A DNA stretch of 64,000 bases, from the NCBI GenBank assembly GCA_038329845.1, contig JBBQNJ010000009.1:1-64000 (forward strand). Reading direction: 5' to 3'. The position numbers were made by a program, and so were the translations under genes. Under the pieces are notes generated by a model, which saw only the letters and a list, made by a program, of their open reading frames with translations, was not told where the DNA came from and made no database searches. Positions 24,571 to 33,200 of the stretch are shown one piece after another. Every line of letters starts with the position of its first letter. Positions within the stretch are counted from its first letter, which is position 1. The DNA is from JBBQNJ01 sp038329845 (GTDB taxonomy: Bacteria > Planctomycetota > Phycisphaerae > Tepidisphaerales > Tepidisphaeraceae).

Positions 24571-24644
24571 GATTCGATTCACCCGCTTCGCCACCGCCGC
24601 CACGGGCGATGCCCGTACGGGGTCGCCACACGATGCGCCTCGAT

Positions 24645-24718
24645 CGCAGCCGGCAGGATTCGAACCTGCGACCGGCGGATTAGAAATCCGCTGCTCTATC
24701 CAACTGAGCTACGGCTGC
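24645..24718 (-). tRNA. tRNA-Arg (TCT)
   Basis: Reverse-strand acceptor GCAGCCG pairs with CGGCTGC. The D arm holds GCTCAGTTGGATAGAGC, the anticodon stem GCGGA/TCCGC encloses TTTCTAA (anticodon TCT), and the T arm is GCAGGTTCGAATCCTGC. No CCA encoded. Confidence 0.95.
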
Positions 24719-25219
24719 TCGACGACCGCCCATCATACCCCACCCATCGCCGCTTGCCCACGCACCGCAAGAACGTATGGAGGCCGCGTAACCGTTTTCG
24801 CGGGCTATAATTCCGCCCGTCCCAGATACCGACTTGTTCCATAGATCTAAAATTTCAGATTTCAAATCCGGTTTCCGAAGTGCCGAACGACGACCGACAG
24901 TGGGGGCGGGGAAAAATCAGGATAAACAGGATTGGCAGCGTGGGGTGTAACTGACATTTGCGGCGATCCGATGCCGCAACGACACTTGGGCCGGATCTGT
25001 GTCTGGGAATAGGACAACGAGTTGGGCGCGGCCGTAGTGCCGGAGCCGGTGAAGCTGTCGCGCCTTCGCGGGGGCGCGTCGCCTTCGCGGGGGCGCGTCG
25101 CCTTCGCGGGGGCGCGTCGCCCTCGCGGCGGCACGTCGCCCTCGCGGCGGCTCGTCGCCCTCGCGGTAGAGAACCCGTCGCGCCCCCGGTCCTCGTTGCC
25201 CCTTCGCGCTTGAACCCCA
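24719..25219. other. Intergenic region between two tRNA genes
   Basis: No supported gene. A short AT-rich tract near 24846-24870 (AAATTTCAGATTTCAAAT) resembles the dispersed low-complexity string found again at about 47.66-47.72 kb. The right part is the 18-bp minisatellite listed separately. Confidence 0.55.
25057..25166. repeat. 18-bp tandem minisatellite, about six units
   Basis: Unit CGCGTCGCCTTCGCGGGG repeats with C/T and G/C changes (later units have CCCTCGCGGCGG). CGCGGGGGCGCG and TCGC elements make strong secondary structure likely. It lies 55 bp downstream of tRNA-Ala in the tRNA's reading direction. Confidence 0.8.
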
Positions 25220-25292
25220 TGGAGCCGACCGGGATCGAACCGGCAACCCCTGCCTTGCAAAGGCAGTGCTCTCCCAATTGAGCTACGGCCCC
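25220..25292 (-). tRNA. tRNA-Ala (TGC)
   Basis: Reverse-strand acceptor GGGGCCG pairs with CGGCTCC. The anticodon stem CTGCC/GGCAG encloses TTTGCAA (anticodon TGC), and the T arm is CCGGTTCGATCCCGG. No CCA encoded. Confidence 0.95.
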
Positions 25293-25328
25293 GAACGCCG
25301 GCGATCATGGCCGCATCGTTCGGCAGGG

Positions 25329-26051
25329 TCAAGCAACGCCTTGCTTGCCCGAGGCCACCACCGCTGGCAAGTGCTCCAGCAACTGGCCCGCCAGCGACAG
25401 GACGCGCTCGAACTCGATCTCGTCGAACGGCCGCGCTGAAAAATCCAGGATCAGCCACTCGCCGACGAGGATCAGCCCCAAGTCCGGCGGGATCAGGCTC
25501 ATCGCCCACGAGCCGGCCAGTTCCTTCGCCGCCCGCTCATTCACCCCGTACAACACGAACCGCTCGGGGGGCGCCAGTTGGGGAAAACTGGTCATCGACC
25601 AGAGGTCGGCAGCGCTCCGCAACTGGCGAGCCGGGCGAAGCGCGGTGACCGGCCAGTCCGAATCGATCCGGCGCAGCAGCAGGTTCCATTGCGCCGGCGC
25701 GGACGTTCCACTCGTCGCCGGGTCATCGTCTTCGTGCTGATCATGCAGCAACGCCCCGCAGTTGCGGCATGGCGGAGTCGATATCCGCATCAGCATCGCC
25801 TCGGCCCGCCAGAGCATCACGTCCACCCGCGGCGGCGGATCGCTCAGTCGTTCGAGTACCGCCGGCGCCGCCGGATCGCGTCGCAATTTGAACCGCTGCT
25901 CGGCGGCCCAGCTCGACAGCGCGAACCATTGCCGATGCTTGATCCAGCGTTGATTCAGCGCCCAGAACACCAGCGCCGAAGCGGCCAGCGCCGCGAGCAT
26001 CGCCGCGGGGATCACCACGGAGTCGTACGATGGGCTAATCCACATCGGCAT
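25329..26051 (-). CDS. Single-pass membrane protein of unknown function, copper operon
   Basis: A 240-aa protein with one N-terminal transmembrane helix (about 13-32: IPAAMLAALAASALVFWAL) and a soluble region predicted cytoplasmic. It contains an isolated CRNC pair (PPCRNCGALLHDQHEDDD) with nearby His/Asp residues that could bind metal. No family is recognised. ATG 26051 overlaps the end of copA by 17 bp, so it is the last gene of the copper operon. A role in copper handling is inferred only from this position. Confidence 0.7.
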   Translation of the reverse strand: MPMWISPSYDSVVIPAAMLAALAASALVFWALNQRWIKHRQWFALSSWAAEQRFKLRRDPAAPAVLERLSDPPPRVDVMLWRAEAMLMRISTPPCRNCGALLHDQHEDDDPATSGTSAPAQWNLLLRRIDSDWPVTALRPARQLRSAADLWSMTSFPQLAPPERFVLYGVNERAAKELAGSWAMSLIPPDLGLILVGEWLILDFSARPFDEIEFERVLSLAGQLLEHLPAVVASGKQGVA

Positions 26052-28407
26052 GGAGTTTGGTTCCGTCGATGTTCGTCCGCCGCAACAATAACGCGTTGCC
26101 CAGCACGCTCACATCGCTCAAGGCCATGGCCCCGGCGGCGATCAATGGGGTCAGGACCCCGAACGCCGCTAGCGGGATCGCCAACACATTGTAGATGAAC
26201 GCCAGAAACAGGTTCTGTCGGATTTTCGTCATCGTCGCCCGGCTCAGCCGGATCGACGTGGCGATCCCGTGCAGGCTTCCGGATATCAGCACGATGTCGC
26301 CGGTCTCCTTGGCGATGTCCGAGCCACCCCCGATGGCGATCCCCAGATCGGCGATCGCCAAGGCCGGGGCATCATTGACCCCATCGCCCACCATCGCCAC
26401 CCCCCGCCGCCGCGCTGCGCTGCGCCGCGGTCGGTCAATCGTCGGCGCTGCGTCATCGTTCGCCTGGAGCTGTCGGATCGCATCGGCCTTCCCATCGGGC
26501 TTGACCTCGGCCCGAACATCGTCGATGCCCACCTCGGCGGCGATCCGCTCGGCGGCGGCGCGATTGTCGCCCGTCAGCAGCACCGTGCGAAGTTTCAGGC
26601 CGTGCAGTTCGGCCACGGCAGCGCGGGAATCCGACTTGATCTGGTCGGCGATGACGATCAGCCCGAGCCGATGCACCGATCCATCGGCACGTTTTTCGGC
26701 CACGCTCACGAACGAGCGGCCCGCGGGCGAATCGGGCAACGCGCCCGGCGAATCGCCGCCAGAATGCTTCGCCAACAGCGATTCGCTTCCGACCAGGACC
26801 GTCCGCCCGTCGATCTCGGCCACCACGCCGTAGCCCGGCTCGGAGGCGAAGCTCCCCGGATCGGCAAGCGCCAGACCGCGCTGCCGGGCGTGGGCCACGA
26901 CCGCCCGCGCCAGGGGGTGTTCGCTGAATTGCTCGGCCGCGCCGGCGAGTCGCAAAACCTCATCGGCGGGCATATCCGCCGTCGCCGTCACCTCGACAAC
27001 CCGCGGGCGACCCTCGGTAATCGTGCCGGTTTTGTCTAGCACCACCACGTCCAGCCGCTCGGCACTTTGCAGAGCGTCGATGTCGCGGATGAGAATTCCC
27101 CGCTGGGCGCCGCGACCGGTCCCCACCATCAGCGCCGCCGGGACCGCCAGTCCCAGCGCGCACGGGCAGGCGATGATCAACACGCTGCACACGGCGTTCG
27201 CCAGCCGCGCCCAGGTGACCGCCGCGGGCCAGTCGTGGGTCGCGCCCCACGAGTACCATCCGATCCCGGTGAGCAGCGCTACGCCCAGAACCGCCGGGAC
27301 AAACACCGCGGCGATCCGATCGGCCAGCCGCTGCACCGGCGGCTTGCTCGACTGCGCCGTTTCGACCATTTTGACGATCTGCGCCAGCGCTGTGGCGCTG
27401 CCGACCTTGGTGGCGCGGACCGTCAATCGCCCGTCCTGGTTGACGGTGCCGCCGATGACCTCATCGCCCACCGTCCGCGTCACCGGCAGCGACTCGCCGG
27501 TAATCATCGACTCATCGACGCTCGATCGGCCTTCAACAACTACGCCATCCACCGGAACTCGATCCCCCGGACGCACCAGCACGCGATCGTCCTGCTCGAT
27601 CGCGGTCAAGGGAACCTCTTCGTAATCGTCGCCCTTGAGGCGCAGCGCTGTCGCCGGGGCCAAGTCCAGCAGGTCCCGAATCGCCGACCCGGCCTTGGTG
27701 CGGGCCCGCGCCTCGAGCCAGTGCCCCAGACTGATCAGCGCCAGCAGTCCCGCGGCTTCCATGAAGTACAAGTTCGGCAAGACCGACCAGGTGCCGCTGA
27801 GAAATCCCACCAGCGCCACCAGGCTGTATCCGTAGGCGACCGTGGCCCCCATGGCGATCAGGGTGTCCATGTTGGTGGTGCCGGCCCGCAGCGCCCGCCA
27901 GGCACCGCGATAGAAGCCCCACCCGACGAACACGATCGCCACCGTCCCGCTCGCCAGCGACGCCCAGACCATCCAGCCCAGGTGTGCCGTGGAAGCCAGA
28001 TGCCCCCAGATCAGATACCAAATCCAATGCGTCAATTCCAGGGGCAACCACAGCGCCACGCCCACCACGGTGCGGTGCCACCACCCTCGCGCCTCGGCGA
28101 TCTGACGCGCCAGTCGCTGCTGTTCGATGTTCTGCTGTGCCGCCCCCGGCGACTGCGGTGCCGCCGGATATCCCGCATCGGTAATCGCCCGCGCCACCGC
28201 GATCGGATCGGTCCGTTCCGCGTCATACACGACCCTCGCGCGGCCCCGGGCCAGGTTCACCTCGCACGTCCGCACGCCCGGCAGCTTCGCCGCCGCCTTC
28301 TCCACATGGGCCACGCAACTGGCGCAGTTCATCCCCTCGACGGAAAAAACGCTTTCCTGTATTGCCGGCGCGGCGATGTTTTCGGCGGCATCGGTAGCGG
28401 TTGTCAT
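26035..28407 (-). CDS. copA: Copper-translocating P1B-type ATPase
   Basis: A 790-aa inner-membrane pump predicted to export Cu(I). An N-terminal heavy-metal-associated domain has GMNCASC (C28, C31). The transmembrane CPC motif is C414-P-C416, the phosphorylated aspartate is D458 in DKTGT, and SEHPLAR and GDGVNDAPAL are intact. An insertion rich in Arg/Pro (DRPRRSAARRRG) precedes the hinge motif. The last helix reads MALSDVSV where classical CopA has MxxSS, a possible change in the third metal site. It is preceded by two CopD-like genes, supporting a copper role. Confidence 0.92.
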   Translation of the reverse strand: MTTATDAAENIAAPAIQESVFSVEGMNCASCVAHVEKAAAKLPGVRTCEVNLARGRARVVYDAERTDPIAVARAITDAGYPAAPQSPGAAQQNIEQQRLARQIAEARGWWHRTVVGVALWLPLELTHWIWYLIWGHLASTAHLGWMVWASLASGTVAIVFVGWGFYRGAWRALRAGTTNMDTLIAMGATVAYGYSLVALVGFLSGTWSVLPNLYFMEAAGLLALISLGHWLEARARTKAGSAIRDLLDLAPATALRLKGDDYEEVPLTAIEQDDRVLVRPGDRVPVDGVVVEGRSSVDESMITGESLPVTRTVGDEVIGGTVNQDGRLTVRATKVGSATALAQIVKMVETAQSSKPPVQRLADRIAAVFVPAVLGVALLTGIGWYSWGATHDWPAAVTWARLANAVCSVLIIACPCALGLAVPAALMVGTGRGAQRGILIRDIDALQSAERLDVVVLDKTGTITEGRPRVVEVTATADMPADEVLRLAGAAEQFSEHPLARAVVAHARQRGLALADPGSFASEPGYGVVAEIDGRTVLVGSESLLAKHSGGDSPGALPDSPAGRSFVSVAEKRADGSVHRLGLIVIADQIKSDSRAAVAELHGLKLRTVLLTGDNRAAAERIAAEVGIDDVRAEVKPDGKADAIRQLQANDDAAPTIDRPRRSAARRRGVAMVGDGVNDAPALAIADLGIAIGGGSDIAKETGDIVLISGSLHGIATSIRLSRATMTKIRQNLFLAFIYNVLAIPLAAFGVLTPLIAAGAMALSDVSVLGNALLLRRTNIDGTKLHADVD

Positions 28408-28479
28408 AAGGCGCGATTGTATGCGCCGACCCCGTGAAATCGCAGCCTCTTTTCGCCTCGGGCCGGCGAAGGCGCGCGG

Positions 28480-29031
28480 TTATCCCCCGGTCGGCTGTTG
28501 ATGGCGCGCGGGATTGCGGTCGGTCTCGTTGATGCGCACCTGCCGGGTCGCCGTGGCCAGAAAAATGACGATCAGGAGGATGACCAGATTCAGGCGCATC
28601 CACTGGATGGGATGGTCGGGCGGGCGCTTGCCCAGGGTGAGAAACAGCGCGATCAGCACCGCCAGTCCGCCGGTCGAGGCGTGCGCTGCCCACCACCATC
28701 CCGATCGCGGCGACGCGGACTCCACCGAGACCTGCGTCGTCGAGGTCGTCGGCGCCGGCAGGCGAATCGCCTGGCTGGCCGTGTACTTCGCCCAGTGACC
28801 GGCGCTGGAGATCACCCCGGTGGCGATCAGCGTAATCGCCGCGACCCAGACGATCCGGCGAAACACCCATCGCGCCCGGGCGAAAATCGACAATTGGTGT
28901 TCTTCTTTCAGATCCTCGATGGCGATGGGAACAACCATCTCGTAGAACAGCGTTCCGCCCACCAACAGCGTCGTGCAGACGATGTGCAGGTATCGCGCCA
29001 CCATGTACAGGCCGTTGATGAGGGTATCCAT
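28480..29031 (-). CDS. CopD-like four-helix membrane protein
   Basis: A 183-aa integral membrane protein with four predicted helices (about 8-30, 58-78, 112-132, 143-160). The N-terminal YLHIVCTTLLVGGTLFYEMV resembles the CopD/DUF2214-type fold that uses His and Met residues in membrane helices. The neighbour upstream (29042) has the same fold, and copA follows downstream. Probable role in copper resistance or haem-like redox in the membrane; the exact function is not known. Confidence 0.72.
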   Translation of the reverse strand: MDTLINGLYMVARYLHIVCTTLLVGGTLFYEMVVPIAIEDLKEEHQLSIFARARWVFRRIVWVAAITLIATGVISSAGHWAKYTASQAIRLPAPTTSTTQVSVESASPRSGWWWAAHASTGGLAVLIALFLTLGKRPPDHPIQWMRLNLVILLIVIFLATATRQVRINETDRNPARHQQPTGG

Positions 29032-29041
29032 AGGAGTGAGG

Positions 29042-29542
29042 CTACGGCGTTGTGAGGTTTTGTGTTGCGATCACGGCGGGCGGTGCCGAGCGGATCATCG
29101 CCCGCTCGCGCAGGAATTTCAGACTGCTCGCCGCCGCCACGGCGCATCCGAGCAGCAAGAGATTGATCAGCATCCAGCGGCGATGCTTCGCGGTCACCAC
29201 CTCACCGAGGAACAGCCAGATGGCGATCGCAAAAATCATCAGCGCCAACACGACATGGACGCCGAACATGGCGTGGCCCGAGCCACGGGGATATTTGTCC
29301 CAAGCCAAATACGCGTTGTATGTCCCGCTGGCGATGAACAGCACGATCGCCGAATGAACGAGGATTTTGAAAGCCCGCCTCATTCGCAGCATCGCGTCGC
29401 GGCGATCGCCCTCCCCCAGCGGCCCCAGTCCCCGCGGCACGATGAATCGCATGAAAATGAGTCCCCCGATCACCGCGCACGCGGTCATCACATGCACCCA
29501 CCGCGAAAACACCGCCAGAAAGTCCAAGATCACCCCCGCCAT
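29042..29542 (-). CDS. CopD-like four-helix membrane protein
   Basis: A 166-aa integral membrane protein with four helices, N-terminal FSRWVHVMTACAVIGGLIFM, then LVHSAIVLFIASGTYNAYL and HAMFGVHVVLALMIFAIAIW. The spaced His residues in helices (WVH, LVH, HAMFGVH) match the CopD-like superfamily. It is the first gene of the leftward copper operon; its stop lies 10 bp before the next, related gene, suggesting the two form a heterodimer. Function inferred from context. Confidence 0.72.
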   Translation of the reverse strand: MAGVILDFLAVFSRWVHVMTACAVIGGLIFMRFIVPRGLGPLGEGDRRDAMLRMRRAFKILVHSAIVLFIASGTYNAYLAWDKYPRGSGHAMFGVHVVLALMIFAIAIWLFLGEVVTAKHRRWMLINLLLLGCAVAAASSLKFLRERAMIRSAPPAVIATQNLTTP

Positions 29543-29634
29543 TATACCCGCCCCGCCCCTCGGTGTGAAAGCGTCTCGAGGCGATTCCCCCCGGGGCGTC
29601 GATTGAGCGGTCGCCGGCTCTGCTGACCAAGGCG

Positions 29635-30228
29635 GTGGGAGCGCTGCTGCTGGGTGTGACTGATTTTCAGCGTGATCCGGCGGTTTTCCAAGCCTTGGCG
29701 GACCTGCTGCCGTCGGTGGCGCCGGACGGGGCGGTGAGGGTGATTTGTGTTGCCTGCTCGGACGGTTCGGAGGTATACTCGATCGCTATCTTATTGTCCG
29801 AATTGCATTTGTTGGATCGCAGTGAAGTCGTGGGCATGGACTGCCGCCCCGATGCGATCGCGTGGGCGCGGGATGGATGGTATGGCGAGCCGGCGCTGCG
29901 GGCGCTGGCGCCGCGGCAGCGAGCGAGATATTTCGTGCCGGATGGCGATGGATTCCGGGTGATCGAGCCGCTGCGCCGAGCGGTTCGTTTTGAATTATGC
30001 GATCTTCTCGCCGAGATGGAGCCGGGGCCGTGGGATGTCGTCCTGTGGCGCAACAGCGCGATCTATCTTCGGGCTGAATCGGCGAGGGAGGTTTGGCGGC
30101 TACTGGGACGGTCGCTGCGTCCGGGCGGACTGCTGGTGAGCGGCAAGGCCGAGCGCCCCGAGTGCGATGTGCCGCTGCGGCGGATCGCCCCGTGCATTTA
30201 CGCCAGGACCCATGGAGACGGAACATGA
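29635..30228 (+). CDS. CheR-type methyltransferase lacking the N-terminal domain
   Basis: SAM-dependent chemoreceptor-type methyltransferase core of about 197 aa. LLLGVTDFQRDPAVFQAL matches the CheR signature (I-x-V-T-x-F-F-R-D), followed by the SAM-site VACSDGSEVYSIAIL, GMDCRPDAIAWAR and VLWRNSAIYL. The usual N-terminal helical CheR domain is absent; the frame is open only to 29569 with no ATG. GTG 29635 is taken, though ATT or CTG codons upstream are possible. The stop overlaps the ATG of the kinase gene, so it probably acts with that kinase rather than with a classical chemoreceptor array. Confidence 0.75.
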   Translation: MGALLLGVTDFQRDPAVFQALADLLPSVAPDGAVRVICVACSDGSEVYSIAILLSELHLLDRSEVVGMDCRPDAIAWARDGWYGEPALRALAPRQRARYFVPDGDGFRVIEPLRRAVRFELCDLLAEMEPGPWDVVLWRNSAIYLRAESAREVWRLLGRSLRPGGLLVSGKAERPECDVPLRRIAPCIYARTHGDGT

Positions 30229-33200
30229 TGCCAGCATCTCGACGCGGGAAACGGACGTATCCGAGTCTCGAACTGGGCCTGATCGCCTGCATCGCCACGG
30301 TGATCGTCTGGGGAGTGCTGCGCCTGGGGTTGTTTCCCCGTACGGTCATGCCGTTGACGTACGCATTGCCGCTATTGATCTGCCTGTGGATGCGCGACAA
30401 GCGGATGCTGTGGGGGATGGCGGCGGTCTTCGCGTTAATGGCGACGGTGAAGGTCTGGACTATCCTTCCCGGGGCCGAGCTGAGCACCTTTGAGGATTGG
30501 GCGGTCTGGATTTCCCAGTTGATCAACATCGGCGTCGCCGGCGCGGTGGTGCATCTGATCATCAACCTCAACGCTTCGCTCGAGCGGCGGAACGAGGCGT
30601 TGCAACAGACCAACGCCGAGCTGGAGACGGCCAACGAAGAACTGGCGGTGCGCGAGGAGGAGATTTCGCGTCAGAACGAAGAGTTGCGGGCACAATCGGA
30701 GGAATTGACCCAGCAGAACGAAGAGCTTCGGGCCCAGGGCGAGGAACTCGAGCAGCAGACCGAGGAGCTGTCGGTGCAGTCCGAGGAGTTGTGCGCGACC
30801 AACCGGGAGCTCGCCCGGCGCGAGCAGATGCTCCAGGGGATGTTGTCGTCATGGCGCAGCGGCGGCAAAGAGTCTTCGCTGCTCGAGGAGGTCTGTCGTC
30901 GGGGGATGAAGTTGCTGGGCGAAGATGTCTTTGCGGTGGCCGTCAGCGAGGCCCGCGAGGATCAACTGCGCACGCAGTGCGCGGTGGGGATCAGCGCCGA
31001 GAATCGGCACCGTGCCGCAGCGCGAACGCTGGCGCGGATCGTGATCAGCGAGGACCGCACCGCGGCGCTGGACGATGTGACGCTTCGACCGGACCTGGAG
31101 TTCGCGGCCCCCAGCAACGGCGATTCGGTCCGCGCGGCCTTGACCGCGCCGTTGCGTTCGGGCAGGCGTGCGGTCGGGGCCGTCGAGTTTTACGCCTCGC
31201 AGGCCCGGCCGTGGACGGCGGACCAGTTCCGCCTGGGCGAATGGGTCGCAGACCAATGCGCCTGGGTACTGGAAATGGGGCGCCTGCGCGATCGGGCCCT
31301 CTCCAGCGAGCGCGAGAACCAGGCGATCCTGGACCGCGCCGGAGTCGGGATCGCCCGCGTCGGGCTCGATGGACGATTCGTCAGCTTTAACGACCGGCTG
31401 TGCGCGATCACGGGCCGCTCACCCGAAGCGCTGGCCGAAACCACGTTTCAACAAATCACCCATCCCGATGACCTGGATCGGGATCTCGAACAGCTCGCCC
31501 AACTCGCTACGGGAGCTATTCAGCGCTACGCGATGGAGAAGCGCTATTTGCGCCCCGATGGCTCGGCGGTCTGGGTGCATCTGACCGGCTCGGCCGTGCG
31601 CGGTGCCGATGGGGTGGCGCTCTATTTTGTCGCCGTGGTCGAGGACATCACAGCGAGAAGGGCCGAAGAAGCCGAGCGCCAGGCGAGCCGGCGCCTGCTG
31701 AGTGTGGCAATGGAGGCGGCCGACCTGGGGACCTGGCAGTACACGCTCGCCGATCAAGTCTGCGTTTGCGGAGAGCGGGCCCAGCGCCTGTATGGGCTGA
31801 ACGATCCGCGATGGGACTATACCGAGGCGGGGGTTCGCGCGGTGCTGCATTCGGACGATGTCCAGCCGATGTGGAAGGCCGTGGCCGCCGCGTCCGATCC
31901 CATCGGCGATGGACGCTATCACATTGAATACCGCGTTCGCCGGCCTGATGGAAGCTGGCGCTGGCTCAGCGCCTGGGGCTTGACGGAGTTCGAGGGCGAT
32001 GGCCCGACCCGCCGGGCGGTGCGGCTCATCGGTGCCAGTCGCGATATCACCTCGCGCAAGGGAGCCGAGCAGGCGCTGCTGGAGAGCGAAGAGCGTCACC
32101 GGCTTCTGTCGCGGACGATGCTGCAAGGCGTGGTCCACCAGGACGCCGACGGGGTGATCGTGGCGATGAACCCCGCGGCCGAGCGGATCCTGGGAAAGAC
32201 CCGCGAACAGTTCCTGGGAAGCACCTCGCAGCGGGAAGAGCCTCACACCGTGCGCGAGGATGGATCGGCATTTCCCGGCGACGACCATCCGTCGATGGTT
32301 GCCCTGCGCAGCGGCCAGCCACAGCGCGGGGTCGTGATGGGGGTTTGGAATCCGCAACTCGGCGAGCGGCGCTGGCTCGATGTCAGCGCCGTTGCGGTGC
32401 GGCGCGAGAACCAGGACCGGCCTCACGAGGTCTACACGATTTTCGACGACATCACCGAGCGAAAAAAGGCCGTGGAAGATCTCGCCGCCACCACGCGCCG
32501 GCTCGAGGCGCTGCTCGATGCCCTGCCGGTGGGCGTGAGTTTTTCCAACGACCCGGATTGCCGAGTGATCCAGGGGAACCGCGCCGTCCTGAACCAGTTC
32601 GGCGCGACCGATGCAGACAATCTCTCGTCCTCGGCAACCGACGCCGATGCCGTGGGTCGGCATGTAAAGTTCCGTCACGAAGGGCGGAGAATCGAACCCG
32701 ACGACCTGCCGCTTCAGCGCGCGGCCAAGCTGAACGCCGACATCCCCGCGATGGAGTTTGAAGTCGAGTTGCCCGGCGGGCGACGGTGGTTCGCCGATAT
32801 CTCCGCCGCGCCCCTGCGCGACGCCGGCGGGCAGGTGATCGGCGCGATCGCCGTCTCGGTGGACATCACCCCGCGAAAGCTCGCCGAGGCCGAGCTGCGC
32901 GAAAGCGAAGAGCGGTTCCGCGTGATGGCCGATGGACTGCCGCACATCATCTGGGTGCATGATTCCGATGGATCGCTGAAGATGGTCAACCGGGCCTACC
33001 TCGAGTTCTTCGCCGTCACGCTCGAGCAGGTCAACGCCTCGGGATGGATGCCGCTGGTGCATCCCGAGGACCGCGAGCCGTACGTCAACGAGTTTGCGGC
33101 GTGCATGCGCGACCGTCGCCGCTTCCAAGCCGAGGCCCGGGTGCGCAACGCCGCGGGCGAATGGCGCTGGATCGCCTCGTGGGGCCAGCCTCGTTTCTCG

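Noticed and set aside
25057..25166. Possible CRISPR or REP cluster
   Set aside because: An uninterrupted 18-bp tandem repeat without spacers.
31419..33128. 569-codon reverse frame within the hybrid kinase gene
   Set aside because: Antisense to conserved PAS domains, with no family similarity and no ribosome-binding site.
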